Source of the DNA: Leptasterias polaris
Taxonomy: Eukaryota; Echinodermata; Asteroidea; Forcipulatida; Asteriidae
Direction of reading: 5' to 3'
Length of the DNA stretch: 64,000 bases
Assembly: GCA_037783415.1 (NCBI GenBank)
Contig: JAZGTN010000225.1
Location: 558,001 to 622,000, forward strand
Under the pieces are notes generated by a model. The model did not search any database, was not told where the DNA came from, and was given only the letters and a program-made list of their open reading frames with translations. Positions within the stretch are counted from its first letter, which is position 1. Every line of letters starts with the position of its first letter. Shown in pieces: positions 49,401 to 59,490 of this stretch. The position numbers and the translations under genes were made by a program.

Positions 49401-51299
49401 TGAACTGCTAAATTTGAAAAGTGACAGGCTGATGCGCGCTTCATTTCAAAAGAACTTGTCAGAATCAATGCACCCAGGAATAAAGTCTCCCAGTAAAAAA
49501 AAAATCGAAGTTTTCACAAAGCCATCGTTCTGAAAACGTGAGTCGCGTCTAAATCTCAAACTCAATCGATTATAATAGTACCGGTATCCATTCAAGGGGA
49601 GAGTTTCGTCTTTGGTTTTTTTAAGGCTTCGTTTTTAAGCTCGTCAACATGTGTAGATGCAAATTACATTTGACAAAGAACATGTTGTTTGCTACTCCTA
49701 AATAAAACCGCAGTCGGAAACCGATCATAATGATTTCAGACAGACTGATATTATTGTTCATTTTAACGGGAGTGGAAGTGGTGGTGGGAAGGTTGGGGTG
49801 GAAAACTTTTCTAGTGGGTGGGTGCTGTCGCATGGAATTTCAAATCTACATGGTTGTATCGGACTAACTACAACCATGGAGGTAGAAATGTTTCTTTATT
49901 TTGTCATTGTTGACCTTCATGATACAACCAGTCGTGCTCAGCTTGCTCTCTCCATTATTTGACTCATTATAATAGTTCCAATACTTGCCCGTTTCTGCAG
50001 TAATAGGCAATTAGTTGTTTGTGGCGTGCAAGGTTAAACTTAATTATACTGTTGGACTGGACCCACGGTCATAAAATTGTTAGGCCCCGAAAACCGGGTA
50101 CCTAGCAAAAATTTCTGGTAGCAATATTTAGCAAGGAACATGTCACAAACGATAAGTGGTATTGGCTGCTACCAAGCAGATTTTTTTTCTGTGTTTAACA
50201 GTCAAGAAATTTGACCCTGCTTGATTGTCAATTATTACAGTGAGATGCATGATCTCTCATTCGAAAGAATAATCAAATGCATCATTGGTATCCATATCGT
50301 ATCGCAATTCACAAGACGAAAATTAATTTATTTTATTTCCTCGATCGATTTTATCATTTTCCTGGATTCATGCTGACTTCGATTCATTGGAAAATCTACT
50401 TGTTTTAATTCAGTATAAATATTATTTTTTTTATATTTCCTGAAATAAGAACGTACGTTTCTGAAAAAGGGAAAACCCAGCATTTAGCATATCTGTATAT
50501 ATTTTGGATATACGTTAATAATATTTAAAACATTCTTTACTTTCCTCGAAAAGTTACAGTCAAATACATTATGCTTTAAGTACGTAAGTTGTCTCAAACT
50601 CAAAAAACAAATATCGACAATCTTTTTCTATAACAATATTATTATGATGACTTTCCTGGTTGTTCAACTCTTAGTTTGCGGACTTTAACTCCCTCGAAAG
50701 CATAAAAGAAGTTCCGAAGACAAAACCTCGTGAATCATAATTATAATAATATGATACGTTAATTATAAAGATTGTATAAATTATAAATAAAAATACTTAC
50801 GTATGATGACTTTTCCGGTATTTCGAGCTGTGTAAATAGTCTTGAATCGGTTAGGATGTACAATAAGAACATATCGATTAAGACTAATAGCTGCAAGTGA
50901 CATGACCGAACCAATGAAAAATGTCATGTTAGCAAATCCAAGAAGAACACATACAGTGTCACTAAAGAATCTACCACCTTTGATTATGGCGATAATTGTC
51001 ATCGGCATGTTCACGACAGACACTAAGATATCCGCGCTGCTCAAACACAACACTAAGGCATTAGAGGTTGTTCTTAGTGACTTATTCCTGACAACCACAC
51101 ACCATAGAAGGACATTCCCTCCGAAGGCTACGAGATTGATCACACACAGTATAAACACTTCCAAGATCTGCTCCGTTTGAGATATCTGTTGTATATGGGG
51201 ATCTGTGACAGCGTTTGTCACCTGGGTGGGGGAGAAATCGGTCATATTCTCCATAGATTTGCTAGAAAATGGCACATCCTCATAGGAAAAGGTCGTCAT
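37440..51299 (-). CDS. Class A (rhodopsin-family) orphan-type GPCR, two coding exons
   Basis: Exon 1 is 51299-50801 (phase 1 end) and exon 2 is 38659-37440. Joining them gives a continuous TM4 (VIILVWLLSMALA) and a 572-aa receptor. Visible class A marks: GN at 61-62 in TM1, LSSAD with Asp90 in TM2, Cys117 before TM3, NRY (141-143) in place of DRY, CWFP (476-479) in TM6, NPVIY (513-517) in TM7, and a CCRC cluster (538-541) that could be palmitoylated. There is an N-glycosylation site at Asn18. The third intracellular loop is very long (about 230 residues, Ser/Lys/Arg-rich). NRY with HPNRF-like ICL2 resembles the melatonin-receptor, GPR84 and Moody/Tre1 relatives; the ligand is unknown. The 12.1-kb intron hosts a satellite-filled element. 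Confidence 0.9.
40930..41090 (+). mobile_element. Probable LINE 3' end with AATG tail
   Basis: A CCCTTGGTCGCCAGGGG block is followed by AAAGAATAAACC and about five AATG units (GAATGAATGAATGAATGAAT). The layout is that of a non-LTR retrotransposon 3' end; no coding sequence is recognisable. Confidence 0.4.
43100..43221. repeat. Four alternating GTGGGGAC / GTCCCCACAA motifs
   Basis: GTGGGGAC at about 43101, and GTCCCCACAA at about 43129, 43160 and 43212. The first is the reverse complement of the others, so the block can form hairpins. Function is unknown. Confidence 0.6.
45966..47988. mobile_element. 2-kb inverted-repeat element filled with ATGGTTTATAAACCAT palindromes
   Basis: Its ends CTATGGGGCGCCGTTTGTC and GACAAACGGCGCCCCATAG are perfect inverted repeats that continue for about 170 bp. 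TTCA flanks both sides (45962-45965, 47989-47992), a likely 4-bp target duplication. Inside, the 16-bp self-complementary core ATGGTTTATAAACCAT or a close variant occurs about 45 times. On the left the cores are separated by AAAATTTAAGCATCTTCAAAAC-like spacers and on the right by the reverse complement of these. The centre (about 46335-47335) has a one-directional GATTTGTGACACACGATTTT spacer. There is no coding capacity. It looks like a non-autonomous fold-back DNA element that has amplified a satellite. The superfamily is not recognised. Confidence 0.88.
46335..47335. repeat. Central satellite array, unit about 37 bp
   Basis: About 27 units of the palindromic core plus a GATTTGTGACACACGATTTT spacer, with indel variants GTGAACACACG and GTGACACG. 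Rare variants recur 331 bp apart (GACACACGTTTTTTATGG at 46801 and 47132; the core lacking AT at 46703 and 47035), showing a higher-order unit. Confidence 0.9.
47989..50800. other. GPCR intron, proximal part
   Basis: Contains a C21 tract at 48655-48675. No exon or recognised transposon is visible. Confidence 0.5.
48655..48675. repeat. C21 homopolymer
   Basis: Twenty-one consecutive C bases in the GPCR intron. Confidence 0.95.
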
Positions 51300-53407
51300 T
51301 GTTCTCGATTGTCAGCACAGTTCACTTTCCAATCCTGCTACCATCTCTGAAGAACGATTCACAACTTTCACAAAGTCGTAGTTAGTTGACAGCTAAACAC
51401 GATGAAGTCACGCATTCGTTGTTGACAGCTGAACACCGTGAAGCCTGTGCAGGTTTTTAAAGTTGTCTAACAAAATAACCCAGCTCAATCATTTAATTCC
51501 AATGTCTCCCTGCTCGGTGTTAGTGTAGCGCATATTTGCAAACGAAGCACACATTATTTGTTTGAGCGCAATTCCGTTGACAAGATAACAGGAGCACTCG
51601 GCGCTGAACCACTTTTCCTAGACTTGTTCGACTGAATATATCATGACAGAGGGAACTCGGGGGTTTCTGACCAACGGAAAGTGTCATGCTATATTTCCGT
51701 GATGGGAATCCACTTCTCAGCGTGCGTCACATTGTGAACATTTTGATGATACAATTGCCTATACACTCTTTAACATTATTCTGCATCCGTGAAACCAACG
51801 GCTCTTCTATGAAAGGCTTTAAATATAACCCTGTTCTACATCTTTGTAATAAAAAACAGCCATTGAGATAGCAGACATTTCAACGACTGTTGTATGTTAA
51901 ATACCACAAGTTGTCTTTCTCGGTAACTTCACTCATCCCAAAATGATTTTTCTGAGTGTTGACAAAAAGGGTGTTTGATATTCCACGAACGCAACTTCTG
52001 AACTGATTGTATTCGTTGGCGAAGAGGAATCGCTTACCACCCTCTTGGGATTATGCCGCGCGGCAAGTCTCTCTGTGCAGGTGGGCTCAACATCCCTAAG
52101 TTCATTCTGTCCAATCCATTTTGAAAAACAGGTGATATCTCAAACCTTGAATCTGTTAAGACTACCGGTTTCCGATGGAAATCTAAACTCATGTTTCCAT
52201 GGTAACAAGTCACTCTAACCTCTGGTCACAGTTGCAAATATGCCAGGTGGGCGAGATAAGGTGAAAATTATGTCTGGTGTCCAACGGAAGTGTTACCAAC
52301 ACCGTTTCCTTTCAACAAGCCCGATACAAACAGCTTCCTTCAACAATACATAATTATTGGTCTCTTATTGTTTCAAGTGAAGGTGAATATTTCCTGTGAC
52401 AGGCTTTTCCCCCATTTACCATATATTTCTTAATAGAGGTCGATTTATACGCAGCTTTAGGTATTAATCTATTATTTAGTTATTGGACGTCACCTTGTTG
52501 AGAAAATCTGCCAATCTCGCCCAATTGCGAATCTGTGGACCAACTCATGCAAATATCGCCCATAATGAACATTTTTTCAATTTTCGTGCATTACCTAAAC
52601 AATATCTATACACGTCGAGAAACTAAGAAAGGAAGCAAAATACCGGACATAAAAGACCAAAAATCTAAAAGAAAAACAGCATATACTATAATTATAGGCC
52701 TATACCAGAAAGTATCTCAATATCACATTCAGTCTCTCTCTGCTCCACATTACTGTACACGTTTTAAGAAAACTGTATCAACTTTTTTGATAGTTCTTTT
52801 CATTTCTGAAAGATGGAAGTACCCTTTTCAGAGAATGTTGCATCCCTTGGGCTTTTGAACACGGCCGCACGATAATTTTAATTTTAAATTAACGATCTTC
52901 ATGTGCCCGTTGTCTGTAGCACAGTATGTCGGTTTATAAATTGCATTGTAAATGATGGTCAATTTATCAAAAATGTAATGCTAATAGTGCCTACATGAAG
53001 CAAACTACCTCAAAACATCCGTCATGCATGTTTACCGGTCAGGAAAGCTCTCAATACCCAATAATTAGACTTTTAATCTTGTTGTTTATTTTTTATCAAG
53101 TTTTTCTTGAATTTGCTTTTCTAGTAGCCCATAATGAAAGCGCGATGTTATTGATTTTTGTTTAGTACAGTACAGTATCGGTATATAGCATAAGCTTTAA
53201 TATTGTATTACTCAATGTTTATTTTATATATTCACACGCAGACAATCTATTTGTTTTCACTTCCACATCAGATTATCTTGTAAACGGGCGTGCCAATTAT
53301 AGATAAAGATCTTTTTCAAGAATAAGTCAAACGAGAACTAATTTTAATTAGCCAGAAATGTTCTCTTAAAAATGACGCACCCCTAAGTCACCACAGGCTC
53401 TTCGTAC
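51300..53407. other. 5' flank of the GPCR gene and intergenic DNA
   Basis: Leader and promoter of the GPCR must begin here unless a further upstream exon exists. No TATA box, gene or repeat was recognised. Confidence 0.45.
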
Positions 53408-53640
53408 CGTAATAATAATAATAATACAAAGCATTTATATTGCGCTCTTACAAAAGTTGTATCACAGCGCTAACAAGCAGAAAACATTATAACAAAGCTA
53501 TGGGTCAAATAAATGTGTCTTAAGAGATTTCCTGAAGGCTGCCAGTGATGGAGCATGACGAATGTTATAGGGTAATTTGTTCCACATAGTTGGCCCAGCG
53601 GCATAAAAACCACGGTTACCAGATACCGTACCAGAAAAAA
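53408..53640 (-). pseudogene. LINE 3' end: RT C-terminal fragment plus ATT tail
   Basis: On the minus strand the frame reads GFYAAGPTMWNKLP, then a SLAAFRKSLKTHLF motif and a stop. This is the C-terminal block of CR1/L2-type LINE polymerases. It is followed by GAGCGCAATATAAATGC and about five ATT units. The copy is severely 5'-truncated. It identifies the origin of similar ATT-tailed fragments elsewhere in the window. Confidence 0.75.
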
Positions 53641-56600
53641 TGCATTAAATTTCTTCATAACTCAAATGAAAAGAAAAATTCAACCTTTATGAATTAGTAA
53701 TTGTATATAATTGCATTGTTTGGTGAATATGCTCGCCTACCTCAGCCTTTATAATATTAATGAAGTCAAATGCAGCTATGTTGTATTGCTTTGTACTCAC
53801 AAAAGAAAACAGTCAAAAAATGCTCCGCTCCCTATAAATTGTCAATGAAATGAAAACAGCCATTAATTGATTTGCACTCACAGAAGAAAACGATCATAAA
53901 TATTGTTAAAGCATGATGGAACAAGTCTTGCTGATAATTTCAAAGGGTGGCCTACAAATAACAACAGTCTAAAAATAGGTTACATTCATAAGTACCGTCG
54001 CAAGACAGAAATATTGCGAGTCCCATTGACTATTAATAATTACATTGTCTCCGAGTGATCCTTTGTCTTTAAATTTAATGAATGTTATGTCCAAATTGAC
54101 TTCATATCCGTCAATCTGCATACTATACATAGGCCTAACGCCAGACTGTGAAGACGTACAGGAAAGAGGCATAACAAACCAGTGGGTTCCTGTCTGAAGC
54201 TATTGGTACAACTCCTCCTTTTTTACACCAGAATATAGATTATCAATCAGAGGTCTAAAATCTGCTCTCTGGATATTGTATTGTATATTTTTGGTCACTG
54301 TGTATTCTCGGAATGCTAAAGGGACATTATTCAGTCAAGCTATTTTTCGGAATTGAAGCTTATAATTATAAGGCAATTGTTTTCAGGGCATTTTTAATCT
54401 GTTTGAAATCGAATATCAACCACCTGCTCCACGAAACGCTCAATTGTACAAAAGCCTAGGAGGCACTCTTTAACTATGTGGCTCTAGTCTTATACTTAAA
54501 ATACTAAAGGGTACGTGTCTGTCATTCCTTGTAAACGTTTGTAATTCAATGAATTTGGAAAATCTTTACAAACCGCCTGAATGGTTTTCTTTTCGTCCAG
54601 TTTCTTTTAGCTATTCTCTGACCATGATGACGTATTCTTTTCGTTACCGCCCCATCCCGATTCACAAGAGGGCGCTATGTACATTTTGCTGGATGGCGAG
54701 GGGCGCACCACACTAAATAAACTCCCATAGGAACCAATGATAAATGATAAATATTCAAAAATACTCAAAAAAACGTGTAAGTCTCTCAGCCTCTTGAAAA
54801 CCAATCAAACATATTTTCGGACGACTGAACTTCAGAATTCTTTTCAATTTTTGGCAGGTCAGCCGTTTGGAATTTTTGCTAACTACCCCAGAAGAAAAAA
54901 ACACAAACATATTTTTTTGTCCAAAACCGACTTGCTGCCAGGTTTCGTGAAGCACTTCTCCACTCTCCCGGTCAAATAGGGCCAACTTTAACGCCTAAAT
55001 TTATCCAGTCTCCTCAAAAGTTGAAGCACCGATCCCCCCAGGTTGTGATAGAATCTTATATTTACACAATCTATTAATTGCATGACCCCCAAAACGTTGT
55101 AATTAAAAATAAGTTGTGGGTTTACAAATTATGATAAGTAGCTTGGCGCATGAATTCTGGCCTATTTGGTGTGGTGCGCCCCGAGTGGTTGAAAGTTCCC
55201 GAGCGTCGGATATCGAGCTTTTCAAACAGAAACTGACCACTCATCCATTGAGACCCAATGACTGTCTGATGGTGAAAATTGATTAATGCATACAGAGAGT
55301 ATGTTATCATAACCATGACTTTTATTTATTACACATCGAAATTTAAAAAACGATTTATATAAATGCTACGTCTAACACATTTTTTTAAAGAATCAATACT
55401 TCAGGGTTACTTTTCAGCTTTAAAAACAAATTGAAAAACATACTGCTGGAAATACTCCCCAATTGACCGTGGAGCTTCATAAATGTGAAAAAATAACATT
55501 AACCCAGTAATAATGTTACGAATATTTATAAAATACCATAAAAAGCAAACTTTATAAAATACCATAAATTACAATTTTTGTAAGATACCATAGATTGCAA
55601 TTTTTATATTGTATCTTGCTTACAACATTTATCTGCACGCACTTATTTTCAAGCTCAGCACATTGTATATTTGTATTATTCATTTTCAGAATTTGCCACA
55701 ACATTGAGGTTAGTGTATTACATCGTGCATATTGCTTGGCACTACCACACAGCAATCTTATAAAGTTTATTAATAATATTGCACAATTCTGGTCATTGTG
55801 AACGCAAAACACAAACAATTATTATGAATTTTTCTTTTTGTGTAGTTTGTATAATGCCCCTCTATCAACAAACCCTGCCCTTAATTATCGTCGAGATTTA
55901 CAAGTCTAAACAGTCCTGATAATCTACAGAGGCAATTACCTCCTTGCTCCCTCACCATTCAATGTGAAACTGTCTTGCTCCTACAGGAAGTAAGTAACAG
56001 GCCTACATGAATACATCTTTACATCACACTTTACAATCATTCTAAATTAATCACATTACTTATCACTAACCTATACAATCATCACATTCTGTTTAAAAAC
56101 TGCAAATTAAAACTAAATACTTAGATTTGTAATTCGATTTGGCTGACTTAAAACACAATAATTTAAGTACATTGTTTATAAATGTTTTCCTAAATATATA
56201 AATACGTATAGTATCTACACATTATTAACACATACACATTAAATAATATACTTGTTAACAATTGCATTTACCCTGATTCGAAGTGACAAGCTGTTAGTAC
56301 TGTGTACTATAAAAACTAGAGAATAACAATGGAATACACTAGCAGGTAGTTCTTAAAAAGACTTTAAAAAAATGTGTACTCACAAAAATGTTAACGACAC
56401 AAATATTGCAGTGTATAATTATTACAATAATACAGAAAGTTTTCCACGCCTTATCGATTGTTGATTTCAAATTTAAAATTAGTCAAACAGAGTTATTTTT
56501 TGAGAAATATTTTGAACTATTTTAGACAAAAACCTTGCACTAACCTCCTCTGCATTTTATACTCTTTTTGTTACAAACAATTGGCAAAAAACAAAAAGTG

Positions 56601-57431
56601 GCTTCAATTAACTAAGAAACAATGTAATGAATGTTTATTCACATGCAATAAGTACTATACAGACATGGTGAAGCAGAGGGGTGTTCAGGTAGGGTTCTGC
56701 TATTTATGCCACCCCTATATTTTGGTTTGGATTAGTCCAAGTTGAAATAAGTGCTTTCCTGCTGGTCTGATTTCTTAGAACATGTTGATTTGGAGTAGGG
56801 GGCACTCTCACACGCACCTGCACACAAAACATCAACTTGATTTCATTGTGGTTTCATTTCATACCTTCAAAACATTAGTTTTGCACCGTTAGTCTTGTGC
56901 AGCTATGTTTAATTTGCTCACTGTTTTAACAAAACTTGTATGAACTATTTAAACGTTTCCACAGTGTTTCTCAAAGAAATTTTTGATGAACAGCTGCGGG
57001 ACCATTCACAGAGAACAAAATCCAGAGCAGTTGCTAGTCTGTAATACTGAGTAAACAGATCCTGCAAAAAGGCAAGTCCTGTGGCATGGGGAAATCATTA
57101 AACAAATTGTAATGTACTATTGTATGAGCATTGGTTATAGTGTAATCATTTAGATTACAGTTGGTTGTCAAGAATAACATGGAATACAATGACTTGGAAT
57201 GCAAAGGTTAAAGACCAATTCTTTGACAGACATCAGTGAAGAGGGTTGATCAAACTCTGAAATTTTGTTTTTGATATTAAACTGTTTACATTTTGAAATG
57301 AATTTGAAGGTGTTTATTTGTTTGAATATTTAAACAAGTAAACAGCACAGCGCTAGTACCTGTTTGAAACAATATTTGCAGTCAAGGAAGTTTTTGAACT
57401 TATGATAAAATACTACAGTCTTATCACAGAT
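53641..57431. other. Intergenic and 3' flank of folate-receptor-like gene
   Basis: Only short ORFs without recognisable domains. A minus-strand AATAAA (57318-57313) lies 114 bp past the folate-receptor-like stop. Confidence 0.5.
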
Positions 57432-59192
57432 TTAAAAACTGACCAGTGCAATGGCTAGGAACAATGCAGACATTGTGACAAAATATCCATGACGATTGAT
57501 GGCAGCCGTATCAAATGCAGTTGGGTCAAAGTTGAAGCATCTCTCTCGTCCTTGAACTACCTCAAAATTATTGGCCATACAGAAGTTTCGTCCTGAGTTG
57601 TATTTCTCTCCAATTGAGGAACCTTTGAGTTGAGCATCCTTACATTCTTCAAAGGTTTCATCACAGAACTCTGAGCAAATCACAACTTTTCTGAATAAAA
57701 ATAGTTCAAAGTTATACAAAAGATTACTTGGTTTTACCCATACACTGATATGTGGAAAGCACTGTATAAAAGAAGAGTGGTCTTGTACATTCCACTACCT
57801 TTCTGGCAGGCAAGATACTACACTGGTCAAATGTTACATTATCATAATTTCCACATCAATTCAAGAGTTATCAAAAAATAACAGCTAATCAAATTTTGAG
57901 ATGTGCACCCTATAATAATTGACATTTTATAATTGACATTTGATAAAAATTGGACTGTGCAATCTCAATATAAAAAAAAAACATCATGTTTTCTTTCATT
58001 GAGCTGTGTGCACACCGTGCCTGCAGGAAGTCAAGACTCTGTGGCTCTTTTGTAAACATGTGATGTGGTGTCACGTTACATGGTCTTTAGCATCTGAGCT
58101 TTGAAGGCAGTACATGTAACACAGTAGTCATGGATTGCAAGAAGTGAAGCAAGATACTCTGGGGCATTGTGATTTAATGATTTGTAGGAACTTGATGTGC
58201 GGAACCCAATCATGGGGCAATTGGGAGCCAGTGGCACTGTGTTGGAGTTTTAATAATTACTGAATAAACTAGCAAAGGACATGAGATAGTCTTCTGATTG
58301 GATTTTGGAGCCCTACGCAAGCGCAACTTGCAGTCGATGGATGATGATGTTAAAATGCCAAATGTAAATTCAGTCTTTACTCCTAAGCTGAGTGATCTAC
58401 ATGATATCAATCTCAATGTCTGTGTGATACTTACGAGTCATACCAGTTGATCTGATTGGGACTGCAGAAATAACACATCATGTAGTTGAGGCGGGAGTGA
58501 CATCTCTCTGTGTATCCATAGATCTTGAACATACTCCCAAATACTGAAGACACTTCTGTTCTTTTACAGCATGACATATCACGATACCATGTGCAGTTAG
58601 ACAGGTTGTATTCTGGAGCTGCATACCTGTAGTTACCTGAAATAAAGAAGTAACCCTTTAAAAATGATTTGAATTGAAATCAAAAATAAGATTGTAATTT
58701 TTATATTTTGCAAAACATTCTTCTTATTTAATTTTGTTTATCAAAAATGAACTAAAACACCGAAAATATTATCAATCACAGAACTCCCCTAACCTAACTG
58801 CCGAAAATATGAACACAACAAAACCAAGCAATCGTCATTACTATCAATCAATCGATCAATCAATCAGTTTTTAATATTAGAACTCCATTTATGTGCACTA
58901 TATAAACTTTATCATTCATTCATAATCATCCTTACTTAAATTCAATTAGGGCCTAACCTAAGCCTTACTTAATTAAAAGCAAGCAAGCCATTCTGTATCT
59001 TCCCTTTACTTTTTCAACGATTAAATACGAAGAAAAGAATACTTTCCGCACTAATCTGTGCCTATATAATCATGAGATGTTTAAGAAATATTTATTACCA
59101 TAATATGTGCAGACTTGCCCCTCCACGTACGACACAAAGAGAAGAAAAAACACGCTCAATTTTGACAGCCACCGACAAAATAACTCAGCCAT
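57432..59192 (-). CDS. Cysteine-rich secreted or GPI-anchored protein, folate-receptor/riboflavin-binding type
   Basis: Three coding exons in transcript order: 59192-59099, 58636-58435, 57690-57432, GT-AG, 184 aa. Residues 1-25 form a signal peptide (hydrophobic VFFLLFV). The mature part is rich in Cys and Trp/Tyr, with NLS and NCT glycosylation sites, a SCCKRTEV block, CYFCSPNQINWY and SEFCDETFEECKDA, which resemble the Folate_rec fold. The C-terminus is hydrophobic and ends without a cytoplasmic tail (ALFLAIALVSF), suggesting GPI attachment. An upstream in-frame ATG at 59261 would put 23 residues before the signal peptide, so 59192 is preferred. It is shorter than vertebrate folate receptors (about 250 aa), and the ligand is unknown. 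Confidence 0.78.
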
Positions 59193-59490
59193 TTTGTTTA
59201 CCTCTTGAGGACAAAGGTCAGGGGTTATCAGCTGTTCTGAAACTACGCTGGTTCCAAACATAGGTGGTATTACTAATAATCAAGGAGCAAAGTACCAGCA
59301 AGACCGTGTATCATTGGTTGGTTTTATTGAGCGCAAAGTGCGAATCCGCGCAAACTTGATATTTGCACACAAAGGTTATTAGGTTGCGCGCAGGCAAATT
59401 CCGAATTTGCTTGGGATTTCTACTTTGAGTTCGTCAACACTTTTAAGTTTTACTTGGGTTTATGCTCTTGGTGAAGAAGAGTTTGTAGAA
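59193..59490. promoter_or_regulatory. Probable bidirectional promoter
   Basis: The 298 bp separates divergent start codons of the folate-receptor-like gene and ALG3. It contains an inverted CCAAT box (ATTGG, 59313-59317) and CG-containing motifs, but no TATA box. Sharing is inferred from spacing. Confidence 0.6.

Noticed and set aside
59193..59261. Upstream in-frame ATG of the folate-receptor-like gene
   Set aside because: It would place 23 residues ahead of a clean signal peptide; the downstream ATG is the better start.
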